Notes under the pieces: model-generated | The model's input: only the letters and a program-made list of their open reading frames with translations | The model's database searches: none | What the model was told of the DNA's origin: nothing | Program-made: the position numbers and the translations under genes | Shown: piece after piece, positions 34,622 to 43,646 of the stretch | How the letters are laid out: the number at the start of each line of letters is the position of its first letter | Position numbering within the stretch: position 1 is the stretch's first letter | Assembly (NCBI RefSeq): GCF_004762095.1 | Contig: NZ_SIJH01000005.1 | Coordinates: forward strand, 62,001 to 126,000 | Length of the DNA stretch: 64,000 bases | Reading direction: 5' to 3' | Source: Tabrizicola caldifontis | Lineage (GTDB): Bacteria > Pseudomonadota > Alphaproteobacteria > Rhodobacterales > Rhodobacteraceae

Positions 34622-36400
34622 TCAGAACGGGAAGAATACGGGTATCAACAGTGACATCGCCAGCATCATCACGATGTTCAGCGGCACGCCGATGCGCAGG
34701 AAGTCGCTGAAGCGATAGCCCCCCGGTCCATAGACCAGCGTGTTCGTCTGATAGCCGATCGGTGTCGCGAACGAGGCCGAGGCCCCGAACATCACCGCCA
34801 CCACCAGGGGCCGCGGGTCAACCCCCAGTTCCACTGCCAGCCCGATGGCGATCGGCGTCAGGATTACCGCCACCGCATTGTTCGTCACGATCTCGGTCAG
34901 GAACGAGGTCAGAGCGTAGATCCCCAGAATGACCAGGATCGGCGGGATGCCGTGCAGGTGCGGCGCGGCCCAGTCCACGATCATCTTCACTGCACCCGAC
35001 GCCTCTAGCCCCGCGCCAACGCCCAGCATTCCGAAGATCAGAGCCAGAAGCCGGCCTTCCACGGCGCCAAAGGCTTCGTCGGCATCGATACAGCGGGTAA
35101 CCAGCACGATCCCGACCCCAACGAACGCCAGCCAGAGGATCGGCGCCACGTCCAGTGCCGCCAGCCCGATCACCGCAGCCATGACTGCGATCACGATCGG
35201 TGCCTTGGCCCGGCGAAAGGGCCTTTCCGACGGAGAGGAGATGTCCACCAGTTCCATGTCGGCCGCCAGCTTCTGGATGTCGCCAGGCGCACCTTCCAGC
35301 AGCAGCGTGTCGCCCACCTGCACCACCAGGTCGTCAAGCTGCCGGCCGATGTTCTGGTTCCGGCGATGCACCGCCAGCGGATAGACGCCATAGCGGCGGC
35401 GCAGGCGCATGGATCCCAGAGATCGGCCGACCATGTGGCATCCTGGGGTGATCAGCACCTCGACCGTCGCGGTCTGCACCGATGACAGCTTGTCCACCAG
35501 CCGCAGTTCCCTTGATTCCTGCAGGGCCAGCACCTCGCTCATTGGTGTGCGCAGCACCACGCGGTCACCCGCCTGCAAAACCACATCCGCCAGTTCGCGG
35601 CGCAGCGACAGGTCGCCCCGCAGCACATCGACCACCCGCATCCGGTCAGCCTTGAACAGGGCGACCTCGTTGATCCTCTGGCCGATGATCGGGCTGTCTT
35701 CGGGCACCGCGACCTCGGTGAAGAATTTCATCGGCGCCCGGTCGCCCAGCAGCGCCGCCATGCTGTCGCGGTCGGGCAGCAGGCGCCGGGTGAACAGCAG
35801 CAGATAGGCAACGCCCACCATCGAAGCGGCGATCCCCAGAGGCGTGATCGAGAAGATGCCGAACCCGTCCAGCCCCTGCGCCCGTGCCACGCCATCGACG
35901 ACGATGTTGGTCGAGGTGCCGATCAGCGTGATCGTCCCGCCCAGGATCGCCAGGTAGCTCAGCGGAATCATCAGTTTGGAGGGCGACAGTTGCATGGCCT
36001 GCGCCAACCGCATGAAGACCGGGATCATCACGACCACGATTGGTGTGTTGTTCAGGAAGGCGCTCATTGCCAGCACGCCCAGTGCGATCGCCGCCAGCGC
36101 ACGCACCGGTCGCCTTTCCACATGACGCAGCGCAAACTGTGTCGCCGTTTCCAGTGTGCCGGTGCGCACCAGCGCGCCCGCCAGGATGAACATCGCTGCG
36201 ATCGTCCAGGGTGCGGCGTTCGACAGGGCGCGTGTCGCCTGATCCTGCGGCAGGATCCCCAGGACCAGCATCACCATTGCCCCGCCGATGGCGGTGACCT
36301 CGACCGGATAGGTCTCCAGCACGAAAAGAACGAGCATTCCGCCCAGGATCGCCAGCGCGACCCAGGGCATGATCTCGGGCGGCAGGACGACGCCGAACAT
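34622..36400 (-). CDS. SLC13-family permease with two TrkA-C (RCK_C) domains
   Basis: A 592-residue transporter of the SLC13/ArsB-NhaD superfamily. About six N-terminal helices (PWVALAILGGMLVLF onward, containing FLNNTPIVVVMIPVF) are followed by two RCK_C domains, roughly residues 210-375 (MKFFTEVAVPEDSPIIGQRIN and ATVEVLITPGCHMVGRSL). A second helix block ends the protein. Both halves contain the conserved Asn-Asn/Thr segments (LNNTP and TNNAVAVIL). Proteins of this layout are thought to move sulfate, sulfonates, dicarboxylates or K+-coupled anions; the substrate here is unknown. GGAGG precedes the ATG at 36400. Confidence 0.88.
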   Translation of the reverse strand: MFGVVLPPEIMPWVALAILGGMLVLFVLETYPVEVTAIGGAMVMLVLGILPQDQATRALSNAAPWTIAAMFILAGALVRTGTLETATQFALRHVERRPVRALAAIALGVLAMSAFLNNTPIVVVMIPVFMRLAQAMQLSPSKLMIPLSYLAILGGTITLIGTSTNIVVDGVARAQGLDGFGIFSITPLGIAASMVGVAYLLLFTRRLLPDRDSMAALLGDRAPMKFFTEVAVPEDSPIIGQRINEVALFKADRMRVVDVLRGDLSLRRELADVVLQAGDRVVLRTPMSEVLALQESRELRLVDKLSSVQTATVEVLITPGCHMVGRSLGSMRLRRRYGVYPLAVHRRNQNIGRQLDDLVVQVGDTLLLEGAPGDIQKLAADMELVDISSPSERPFRRAKAPIVIAVMAAVIGLAALDVAPILWLAFVGVGIVLVTRCIDADEAFGAVEGRLLALIFGMLGVGAGLEASGAVKMIVDWAAPHLHGIPPILVILGIYALTSFLTEIVTNNAVAVILTPIAIGLAVELGVDPRPLVVAVMFGASASFATPIGYQTNTLVYGPGGYRFSDFLRIGVPLNIVMMLAMSLLIPVFFPF

Positions 36401-36527
36401 CAGACGCCTCCGCGCTGCCGGGCGGGGGGATGCTGCACCGCCCGTTCGGCAGGATGAACAGTGCCCATCCCCGTTGCCCGCGGCCCTGACAGCATGGGCC
36501 GCCTGCGGAATGGGGCGCCTCTCTCCC

Positions 36528-36565
36528 CCCGCGTGGGGGAGGGAGGGGGTGGGGGGGGCACGGCC
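36528..36565. repeat. REP-like GC-rich palindromic stretch
   Basis: CTCTCCCCCC GCG TGGGGGAGGG-type arms with trailing G runs lie just before the YmdB gene stop. It resembles the element at 16317-16368. Confidence 0.4.
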
Positions 36566-36575
36566 GCGGATCCGT

Positions 36576-37388
36576 TCATGGCACGGCCTCCTGCAACCGC
36601 CCGCCCACGCGCACCATCCGCACCCGTTTCGCCAGACCTGTCCGGTCGTCGGTTTCCACGAAGACCCCCGACAGGGTGGCCTCGCCCCCGGCCGGCTCGA
36701 AACGTGCCTTGGGCATTCCGGTGATGAACCGGCGCAGGGGCTCCAGCTTCTCCATCCCGATCACGCTGTCATAATCGCCGCACATGCCTGCATCGGTCTG
36801 GTAGGCGGTGCCCTTCGGCAGGATCATCGCATCCCCCGTCGGCACATGTGTATGCGTGCCCACCACGAGGCTGGCCATGCCGTCGCACCAGTGGCCTGTC
36901 GCCATCTTTTCCGACGTTGCCTCGGCATGAATGTCCACAACCGACGCCTGCACCACACTGCCCAGGGTATGCGCCTTCAGGACAGACTCCAGCGCGCTGA
37001 ACGGATCGTCGAACGGCCGTTTCATGAACACCTGGCCCAGCGCCTGCGTCACCAGAACCTTGCGGCCCTGCGTCGCCGCGAACACCCGGTGACCCTTGCC
37101 TGGCGCAACCTTCGAGAAGTTCAGTGGACGGATGATCCGAGGTTCCTGTTCGATGAAGCTCAGCATGTCCTTCTGGTCGAAGGCGTGGTCGCCCAGGGTC
37201 ACGCAATCGGCACCTGATGCCAGAAGTGCCCTGGCATGTTCGCCCGTGATCCCGGCACCTTGGCTGGCGTTCTCGCCATTGACCACGACGAAGTCCAGAC
37301 CCCAGGCCTCGCGCAGGCCGGGAAGGCGCTCGATGATGGCCGTCCGCCCCGAACGGCCCATCACATCCCCAAGAAAGAGCAATCTCAT
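36576..37388 (-). CDS. YmdB-family (TIGR00282) metallophosphoesterase
   Basis: A 270-residue metallophosphoesterase. Relatives hydrolyse 2',3'-cyclic nucleotides or cAMP in vitro, and Bacillus YmdB affects biofilm switching. Metal motifs are GDVMGRSGR (start), VNGENAS (the Asn/Glu), GDHAFDQ, and VVGTHTHVPTGD near residue 175; IHAEATSEKMA is also family-typical. The ATG at 37388 begins MRLLFLGDVMG, the standard family start. In many Rhodobacteraceae this gene sits beside the 5-formyl-THF cyclo-ligase gene. Here guaD and mgtE lie between them. Confidence 0.9.
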   Translation of the reverse strand: MRLLFLGDVMGRSGRTAIIERLPGLREAWGLDFVVVNGENASQGAGITGEHARALLASGADCVTLGDHAFDQKDMLSFIEQEPRIIRPLNFSKVAPGKGHRVFAATQGRKVLVTQALGQVFMKRPFDDPFSALESVLKAHTLGSVVQASVVDIHAEATSEKMATGHWCDGMASLVVGTHTHVPTGDAMILPKGTAYQTDAGMCGDYDSVIGMEKLEPLRRFITGMPKARFEPAGGEATLSGVFVETDDRTGLAKRVRMVRVGGRLQEAVP

Positions 37389-37477
37389 GGTCACGGGCTT
37401 AGGCGGCGCTTCGGGCTCGGGCAAGGGGATTGGCAAGAATGCCGGCAGATTCTTCGGCACAGAACCCGTTCTGCCGC

Positions 37478-38761
37478 TCAACCAGCGGGCAGAAGCCGCC
37501 GCCCGCCCACCCACACTTCGGCCACAGCGCGGTCGTCGCCCATCATGATCGTCGGGAAAAGCTGCTGCCACAGGTCGCCTGCCCGGCGGGTGGCCTGTTC
37601 GATTGCGGGGGTAGAGGCAAGATCGATCACGACGAGATCCGCCTCCATCCCCGGGGCGATGTTGCCGATCCGGTTTTCGGCATGCAGGGCGCGCGCCGAG
37701 CCTTGCGTCGCCAGCCACCACAGCTGGGCGGGGTGCAGCGACTGGCCACGCAGTTGCGCGACCTCGTAGGCGGCGGCCATGGTGCGCAGCATCGAGAAGC
37801 TGGAGCCACCGCCGGTATCGGTTGCAAGCCCCACGCGAAGCGACTGCGCAAGCCCCATGTCGAACAGGCCCGAACCGATGAAGGTGTTCGAGGTCGGGCA
37901 GTGAACAAGGCTTGCGCCGGCCTCGATCAGCCGGGCGCGCTCGCGGTCGGTAAGGTGGATCGCATGGCCGTAGACCGCGCCTTCGCGCAGAAGGCCGTGC
38001 GCCTCGTAGGTCTCCAGATAATCGCGCGATTGCGGGAAAAGGGTCTTCACCCAGGCGATCTCGTCTGTCTGTTCGCTGAGGTGGGTCTGCATCAGGCATT
38101 CGGGATGTTCGCGCCACAGCGCGCCCAGCGCGGCCAGCTGTTCCGGCGTAGAGGTCGGCGAAAAGCGCGGCGTGATGACATAAGACAGCCGGTCCAGCCC
38201 ATGCCATTTCCCCAGAAGCCGCTTCGAGTCGTCGTAGGCCGACTGCGCGGTGTCGCGCAGGCCTTCGGGGGCATTGCGGTCCATGCAGGTCTTGCCGGCA
38301 AAGGCCCGCATCCCGCGCGCCCGGGCGGCCGTGAAGAAGGCATCGACGCTTTCGGGATGGATGGTGCAGTAGCTGCACACCGTGGTCGTGCCGCGCGCCA
38401 GCACCAGGTCAAGGTAGCGCCCTGCGACATCGGCGGCATAGGCAGGGTCGGAAAAGCGCATCTCCTCGGGGAAGGTGTAGGTGTTCAGCCAGTCGATCAG
38501 CCGTTTGCCCCAGGAGGCGATGATTGCGGTCTGCGGGTAATGCACATGGGCGTCGATGAAGCCGGCGGAAATGAGCTTTGTCCCATGATCATGGACCCGA
38601 GCCTGCGGGAAACGCGCGCGCAGATCGGCGGCCTGCCCTACGGCGGTGATGCGGTCACCCTCGATCGCGACCGCGCCGCCGCTTATCGGCCGGGCCGCAG
38701 ACAGTCCGTCGCGGAACGGGTCGCCATCAAAGCGAATGACCTGGCCGATCAGCAGATCCAT
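37478..38761 (-). CDS. guaD: Guanine deaminase
   Basis: A 427-residue amidohydrolase that converts guanine to xanthine (EC 3.5.4.3). Zinc ligands are in FIDAHVHYPQ (HxH), QTHLSEQ (His) and YGHAIHL, with Asp in ATDTGGGSS. PGFIDAH-like start, TYTFPEE and VCSYCTIHPES blocks match GuaD. The start at 38761 (MDLLIGQVIRF) gives the usual length, and the longer frame upstream is antisense to mgtE. It is divergent from mgtE by 122 bases. Together with the 8-oxoguanine deaminase it suggests purine salvage or nitrogen use. Confidence 0.93.
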   Translation of the reverse strand: MDLLIGQVIRFDGDPFRDGLSAARPISGGAVAIEGDRITAVGQAADLRARFPQARVHDHGTKLISAGFIDAHVHYPQTAIIASWGKRLIDWLNTYTFPEEMRFSDPAYAADVAGRYLDLVLARGTTTVCSYCTIHPESVDAFFTAARARGMRAFAGKTCMDRNAPEGLRDTAQSAYDDSKRLLGKWHGLDRLSYVITPRFSPTSTPEQLAALGALWREHPECLMQTHLSEQTDEIAWVKTLFPQSRDYLETYEAHGLLREGAVYGHAIHLTDRERARLIEAGASLVHCPTSNTFIGSGLFDMGLAQSLRVGLATDTGGGSSFSMLRTMAAAYEVAQLRGQSLHPAQLWWLATQGSARALHAENRIGNIAPGMEADLVVIDLASTPAIEQATRRAGDLWQQLFPTIMMGDDRAVAEVWVGGRRLLPAG

Positions 38762-38883
38762 GGATGTTATCCCCTTGTCACGCCGCAAGACTAAGGGCAT
38801 TCCGGTCCGGGGTAAATTTGCCTGCTGCCCCTGTTTCGGTGAAACTGTTTTCTCCGGGCACGCGGCAATCGGATGGGGGGCGC

Positions 38884-40254
38884 ATGGCGGAACATCTGGC
38901 CGAGACCGAGGAAGAGATGCTGAGCCAGGACCGGATCGACGCGGTTCTGGAGGCGGTCGAGGCCGGCAACCGCGAGGCGGTCGATGCGCTGCTGGAGCCG
39001 CTGCACGCCGCCGATATCGCCGACCTTCTGGAACAGATCGGTCCGGCCGACCGCCGGGCGCTTCTGGCGCTGTGGTCGCACGAGATCGACGGCGAGATCC
39101 TTTCGGAAATTTCCGAGGCGATCCGGGAAGAGGTTGTCGAGGCCCTGCCACGCGAAGTGCTGGTCGAGGCGGTCCGCGATCTGGAGACCGACGATGTCGT
39201 GGATATCCTGGAAGACCTGGACGAGCCGCAGCAGGAAGTGATCCTCGACGCGCTGGAGGATGCCGACCGCGTGGCGGTCGAACAGGCGATGTCCTACCCG
39301 GAATATTCCGCCGGCCGCCTGATGCAGCGCGAGGTGGTGGTGGCGCCCGAACACTGGACCGTGGGCGAGACCATCGACTATCTGCGCAAGGCCGAGAACC
39401 TGCCGGACCAGTTCTATCACGTGATCCTGGTCGATCCGCGGATGAAGCCGGTGGGATACGCCACGCTGGGGCGCATCCTGTCCTCGGGCCGCGAGGCGAA
39501 GCTGGCGGACATCACCGAGGACAGTTTCCGCACCGTCGAGGCCACCGACCCTGAATCGGATGTGGCCTATATCTTCAACCAGTATCACCTGATTTCCTGC
39601 CCGGTGGTGGATGCGGCCGGGCGGCTGGTGGGCGTGATCACCATCGACGACGCGATGAACGTGCTGGACGAAGAGCACGAGGAAGACATGCTGCGCCTGG
39701 CTGGCGTGGGCGACGAGGCTTCGGTCAGCGACGGGCCGGTCGAGACGGTGAAGCAACGCCTGCCCTGGCTGGTGGTGAACCTTGCCACTGCCTCGCTTTC
39801 GGCGGTGGTCATCAGCCAGTTCGAGGCAACGATTGCCGCGATCGTGGCGCTGGCCGCGCTGATGCCGATCGTCGCCTCGACCGGCGGGATCGCGGGGACG
39901 CAGTCGCTTGCGGTTGCCGTGCGTGCGCTGGCCACGCGCGACCTGACACAGGCCAATGCGGCGCGCGTCGTGCGGCGGGAGCTGCTGGCGGGCCTTCTGA
40001 ACGGGCTGGGCCTTGCGCTCATACTGGGCGCGGCCGGATCCTTGATCTTCGGCGACTGGCATCTGGGGCTGGTGCTGGCCATGGCGATGATCGTGAACCA
40101 GATGGTCGCGGCACTGGGCGGAGTGCTGGTGCCGCTGACCTTGAACCGGATGGGGCTTGACCCTGCCCTGGCCAGCGGCACCTTCGTCACCACTCTTACC
40201 GACGTGATGGGGTTCTTTGCCTTCCTCGGGCTTGCAACGGTGATGCTGCTATGA
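38884..40254 (+). CDS. mgtE: Magnesium transporter MgtE
   Basis: A 456-residue Mg2+ channel. The N-terminal helical domain (EAVDALLEPLHAADIADLLEQI) contains many acidic residues for Mg2+ sensing. Two CBS domains follow (QREVVVAPEHWTVGE..., SDVAYIFNQYHLISCPVVD). Five C-terminal membrane helices carry ALMPIVASTGGIAGTQS, the pore-family signature, and end near MGFFAFLGLATVMLL. The ATG at 38884 lies after GGGGGGC. Its stop overlaps the 5-formyl-THF cyclo-ligase start by 4 bases (ATGA). It is the second Mg-type channel gene in the window besides corA. Confidence 0.95.
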   Translation: MAEHLAETEEEMLSQDRIDAVLEAVEAGNREAVDALLEPLHAADIADLLEQIGPADRRALLALWSHEIDGEILSEISEAIREEVVEALPREVLVEAVRDLETDDVVDILEDLDEPQQEVILDALEDADRVAVEQAMSYPEYSAGRLMQREVVVAPEHWTVGETIDYLRKAENLPDQFYHVILVDPRMKPVGYATLGRILSSGREAKLADITEDSFRTVEATDPESDVAYIFNQYHLISCPVVDAAGRLVGVITIDDAMNVLDEEHEEDMLRLAGVGDEASVSDGPVETVKQRLPWLVVNLATASLSAVVISQFEATIAAIVALAALMPIVASTGGIAGTQSLAVAVRALATRDLTQANAARVVRRELLAGLLNGLGLALILGAAGSLIFGDWHLGLVLAMAMIVNQMVAALGGVLVPLTLNRMGLDPALASGTFVTTLTDVMGFFAFLGLATVMLL

Positions 40255-40802
40255 ACGATATCAAGACATTGGCGCGCCAGGCGGCCTTTGCCCGCCGGGC
40301 AGAGGCACACGCGGCGGGGCAGGGGCAGGCAGCCGAGATCCTGGCCGACTACCTGTCGCCCCATGCCGGAAAGGTGCTTTCAGGCTACATGCCGATGCGG
40401 ACAGAGATCGACCCCCTGCCGGCGATGGCCGCGCATCAGGGCCCTGTGGGTGTGCCGGTGATCATCGGCAAGGGCCAGCCGCTGCGGTTCCGCGAATGGT
40501 CGCCCGGCGCGAAGATGGTCGAGGGCGCCTTCAAGGCCCTGATCCCGGAAGATGGTGCCTGGTTGGAGCCGCAGGTGCTGATCGTGCCGCTTCTGGCCTA
40601 TGACGCACGGGGATACCGGCTGGGCTATGGCGGCGGCTTCTACGACCGGACGCTGGAAGGCCTGCGCGCCCGCCACCCGGTGCTGGCGGTGGGCTTCGCC
40701 TATTCGGCGCAAGAGGTACATGAGGTGCCGACCGAGCCGACCGACCAGCCTCTGGATGCGATCGTCACGGAACGGGGCGTGACCGAATTTTCCCGTCGAT
40801 GA
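40251..40802 (+). CDS. 5-formyltetrahydrofolate cyclo-ligase
   Basis: A 183-residue enzyme (EC 6.3.3.2) that turns 5-formyl-THF into 5,10-methenyl-THF with ATP. The ATP/phosphate loop GYGGGFYDRTL near residue 125 is the family signature. GYMPMRTEIDPLP and VPLLAYDARGYRLG precede it. The start overlaps the mgtE stop by 4 bases, so it is translationally coupled. It complements the fhs/folD genes at the left of the window in folate metabolism. 6S RNA often lies upstream of this gene in proteobacteria, but here mgtE occupies that place. Confidence 0.94.
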   Translation: MNDIKTLARQAAFARRAEAHAAGQGQAAEILADYLSPHAGKVLSGYMPMRTEIDPLPAMAAHQGPVGVPVIIGKGQPLRFREWSPGAKMVEGAFKALIPEDGAWLEPQVLIVPLLAYDARGYRLGYGGGFYDRTLEGLRARHPVLAVGFAYSAQEVHEVPTEPTDQPLDAIVTERGVTEFSRR

Positions 40803-40840
40803 CGTTGTCCCCCCTTGCTGTCGGGGAGGAGGACAACGTC
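40801..40840. terminator. Bidirectional hairpin between convergent genes
   Basis: GACGTTGTCC (40801-40810) pairs perfectly with GGACAACGTC (40831-40840), with an inner C-rich/G-rich stem. It overlaps the cyclo-ligase stop and ends 18 bases before the AAA ATPase stop. There is no T tract. Confidence 0.65.
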
Positions 40841-40857
40841 GAACGACGCGCCGTCCG

Positions 40858-42174
40858 TCAGTGCGCGATTTCTTCCTGACGGACGAACATGTTGCTCCAG
40901 GCGCGGTCGATGAGTTCCGGTGTCATCTGGTAGGGGATGTTCTCGAACTCGCAGACCGCGATCATCTGGTCGATCAGGAAGACCGGCATGTAGTTGGCAT
41001 AGTTGTTGTCGATGGTCGGGAACTTGACCTTCATCAGATGCATCAGCGCCCTTTCGTCCAGCGGCATCTTCTTCTTGCGTGCCACCATGGCGAAGATCTT
41101 GAGGAAGTTCTCCTGGCTAGGCCCGTCGATCTTGATCTTGAAGAAGATCCGGCGCAGGGCCGCGCCGTCGAAGATCTGGTTCGGGTGGAAGTTGGTGGAA
41201 AAGATCACCAGTGTGTCGAAGGGCACGGTGAACTTCTCGCCCGATTGCAGCGCCAGGATGTCGCGGCTTTCCTCCAGCGGCACGATCCAGCGGTTGACGA
41301 TCTTCTGCGGCGGTTCCTGCTGGCGGCCAAGGTCGTCGATGATGAAGATGCCCCCGGTCGCCTTCAGTTGCAGCGGGGCCTGGTAGGTGCGGGCCGTGGG
41401 GTTGTAGTTCAGGTCCAGCATGTCCAGCGTCAGTTCGCCGCCGGTGATCACGCTGGGACGCTCGCAATAGACATAGCGGTTGTCGAAACGGTTCGAGGTG
41501 CGGCGCAGGCTGTTCGGGTCGTCCACCGCCATTTCGGCTGCGGAATGCACGATCGGGTCGTAGACGCTGATGATCTGGCCGGAATATTCGATGGCGCGCG
41601 GCACATAGACCTTGTCGCCAAGCGCGGCACGGATGCCGTGGCTGATCGAGGATTTCCCGTTGCCCGGCGGGCCATACAGCAGGATCGACCGGCCCGAGGT
41701 CACCGCCGGGCCGAGGTTGTCGATCAGATCGGGCGGCAGGATCAGGTGGCCCATGCCGGCCATCAGCTGTTCGCGGTTCAGCCGGATGTCGCGCACCGAC
41801 TGGCGCCTGATCTGCGCCGTGTACTGGTCCAGCGGCACCGGCATGGCGCCATAGTATTCCGACTGCGACAGAGCATCCAGCGCGCGGGCCTTCCCGGCAT
41901 CGGTCAGCTCGTAGCCCATTTCGCTGCCGGCCGTAGCATGCAGCGTGCCGGTCGCGGTGACCAGTTTCTGCGAACGGGCAATGTCCATCAGTTCCTGCAC
42001 CAGCGGCACCGACAGGCAGACGATCTTGGACAGGGCGGAAACCTGATCCTGGTTCGTGCGGAACATCGACTTCAGCAGGATGTCCCGCATCATCACGACA
42101 GAAAGGCCCGTATCGGCCAGCGAACGGGGCGAGGGCGGCGGTTGGACGCCCGACACCGGGGCTTCAGCGTTCAT
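40858..42174 (-). CDS. AAA ATPase at the end of the Tad locus
   Basis: A 438-residue cytosolic protein. An N-terminal winged-helix-like segment (residues about 20-110) precedes an AAA domain with Walker A YGPPGNGKSS (about 168-177) and Walker B FIIDDLGRQ. The sensor residue is in VIFSTNFHP and an arginine-finger-like ALRRIFFKI follows. It resembles ATPases encoded near Flp pilus genes in Rhodobacteraceae; its job there is not established. Start at 42174 (MNAEAPVSG). It lies 63 bases after the prepilin peptidase gene on the same strand and probably belongs to the same transcript, though it is not a canonical Tad component. Confidence 0.8.
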   Translation of the reverse strand: MNAEAPVSGVQPPPSPRSLADTGLSVVMMRDILLKSMFRTNQDQVSALSKIVCLSVPLVQELMDIARSQKLVTATGTLHATAGSEMGYELTDAGKARALDALSQSEYYGAMPVPLDQYTAQIRRQSVRDIRLNREQLMAGMGHLILPPDLIDNLGPAVTSGRSILLYGPPGNGKSSISHGIRAALGDKVYVPRAIEYSGQIISVYDPIVHSAAEMAVDDPNSLRRTSNRFDNRYVYCERPSVITGGELTLDMLDLNYNPTARTYQAPLQLKATGGIFIIDDLGRQQEPPQKIVNRWIVPLEESRDILALQSGEKFTVPFDTLVIFSTNFHPNQIFDGAALRRIFFKIKIDGPSQENFLKIFAMVARKKKMPLDERALMHLMKVKFPTIDNNYANYMPVFLIDQMIAVCEFENIPYQMTPELIDRAWSNMFVRQEEIAH

Positions 42175-42237
42175 TCGACAAGCTCCGTGGACAATCGACG
42201 CAGTCTGCTTCGATTTGAGTCGTAGACGTAACTTGTG

Positions 42238-42735
42238 TCAGACTTGGGGCCAGATGGCGGCAACAAGGTAGACGACGACCATCCCGGAAAGGGCCAGACC
42301 GAAGGGGAAGAACCGGCGCTGAACCCAGCTTTCCCAGTCCGGTGTCATGCGCCGCACCGCCGGGATACCGCGCATGATCCGGTGAACGATCAGCGCGCCG
42401 ATCATGCACGAGGCGATCAGGACGAACAGCCAATCGATCGGCGTGCCCACGAATATGCCCGACATTGCGGCGGCATATTTGGCGTCACCGGCCCCGAAGG
42501 TTCCGGTCGTGTACAGCAGGTAAAGCGCCACCAGGGTGATCGCCATGATCCCGAAGCCCCAGAACCACGCGCTCCAGGTCGGCACGGCCAGCCAGCCCAG
42601 AAGCGGCCAAACCGCAGCCATGGCCAGCACTGCCTTGTTCGGAATCTTCATCCGCTTCATGTCGCTGACCGAGGCCCAGATCGCGATGGGCAGCACGGGA
42701 ACCAGCAGGATAAGTGCGCCAGTCGGGGTGATCAT
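42238..42735 (-). CDS. cpaA: Prepilin peptidase CpaA/TadV
   Basis: A 165-residue A24-family aspartic peptidase of the inner membrane that trims Flp prepilins. The two catalytic aspartates are expected in SDMKRMKIPN and in the GxGD motif FGAGDAKYAAA; both are present. About five membrane helices are predicted. Its start overlaps the upstream TPR gene stop by one base. It is placed at the far end of the locus, about 10 kb from the pilin genes, not beside them. Confidence 0.92.
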   Translation of the reverse strand: MITPTGALILLVPVLPIAIWASVSDMKRMKIPNKAVLAMAAVWPLLGWLAVPTWSAWFWGFGIMAITLVALYLLYTTGTFGAGDAKYAAAMSGIFVGTPIDWLFVLIASCMIGALIVHRIMRGIPAVRRMTPDWESWVQRRFFPFGLALSGMVVVYLVAAIWPQV

Positions 42736-43592
42736 CAGGTGCGCACGTTCGAATCAAGGGCGGCAAGGCTGCGCGCGGCGGCTTCGAAATATTGCGGATG
42801 GGTGTCGATGGCCTGTTGCAGCAGCCCCTTGCCCACGGTGATGTCGCCCTGCTTGATCGCGGCAAGCGCCATGGAATACAGCAGTTCCGCCCGCTCGGTC
42901 TGCGTCATCTGCACCACCGGCAGGTCGTACTTGCGCTGTGCGGCCCGTGCAAGGACCAGGTTGTTCTTGGCGATGAACAGCGATGGGTCATAGGTCAGCG
43001 CCTGGATGAACAGCTTTTCGGCGCCGGCGGAATCACCCCGCGTGAGTTTCGAGAAGCCCCAGTTGTTCATCACACCAGCCGGCTTCGTGGTCAGCCCGGC
43101 GGCGATTTCATAGAAGCTGTCGGCCTTCTTCCAGTTCTTGTCCGCGTCCGCGACCATGGCTTCCAGACGATAGCGGTCGAAGGTTTCATGCGTCGGGGGG
43201 ATGGAGTTCAGCTCGGCCTTCGCTTCGGCCCATTGGTTCGACCGGATCAGGGCATCAGCCAGCATCACGCGGTCTTCGGCCGTCGCGTCCTTGTGGGCAA
43301 CGACCTTGCGCCAGACGCTGACTGCCTCGGTGGGCTTCTGGGCCCGGATCAGCGATTTTGCCAGGCCGCGCAGCAGATCTACCCTGTCGGGGTTCTGCTG
43401 GGACGCACGCGTGAAATAGGCGACGGCCTCGTTCGGATCGCCGACCGTCAGCATCAGATCGTTCAGGTTGCTTTCATCGATGACGTTGACGTCCTTGAGG
43501 GCCCGCTGCACCTGGGCGTCGGAATTCTTCTGGCAGGCAGACAGGACAACGGCGCTGCCAAGAAACAGCACGACAAGTCCGGGGTGGCGCAT
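42735..43592 (-). CDS. tadD: TadD-type TPR lipoprotein
   Basis: A 285-residue protein with a lipoprotein signal peptide (VVLSACQ) and about five tetratricopeptide repeats, for example NPDRVDLLRGLAKSLIRAQK and EKLFIQALTYDPSLFIAKNN. TadD-like lipoproteins help place the outer-membrane secretin of the Tad apparatus. It overlaps cpaA by one base and follows a second, smaller TPR lipoprotein gene by 54 bases. Which of the two is the strict TadD orthologue cannot be decided here. Confidence 0.82.
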   Translation of the reverse strand: MRHPGLVVLFLGSAVVLSACQKNSDAQVQRALKDVNVIDESNLNDLMLTVGDPNEAVAYFTRASQQNPDRVDLLRGLAKSLIRAQKPTEAVSVWRKVVAHKDATAEDRVMLADALIRSNQWAEAKAELNSIPPTHETFDRYRLEAMVADADKNWKKADSFYEIAAGLTTKPAGVMNNWGFSKLTRGDSAGAEKLFIQALTYDPSLFIAKNNLVLARAAQRKYDLPVVQMTQTERAELLYSMALAAIKQGDITVGKGLLQQAIDTHPQYFEAAARSLAALDSNVRT

Positions 43593-43646
43593 GTTTCGCG
43601 TCCTTCTTGAAGACTGTTCTTTCGTCTTACTGCTCGGGGCTCCGTC

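Noticed and set aside
38762-40250. 6S RNA expected upstream of 5-formyl-THF cyclo-ligase
   Set aside because: That space is filled by mgtE, which overlaps the cyclo-ligase start. No 6S-like long hairpin was seen here.
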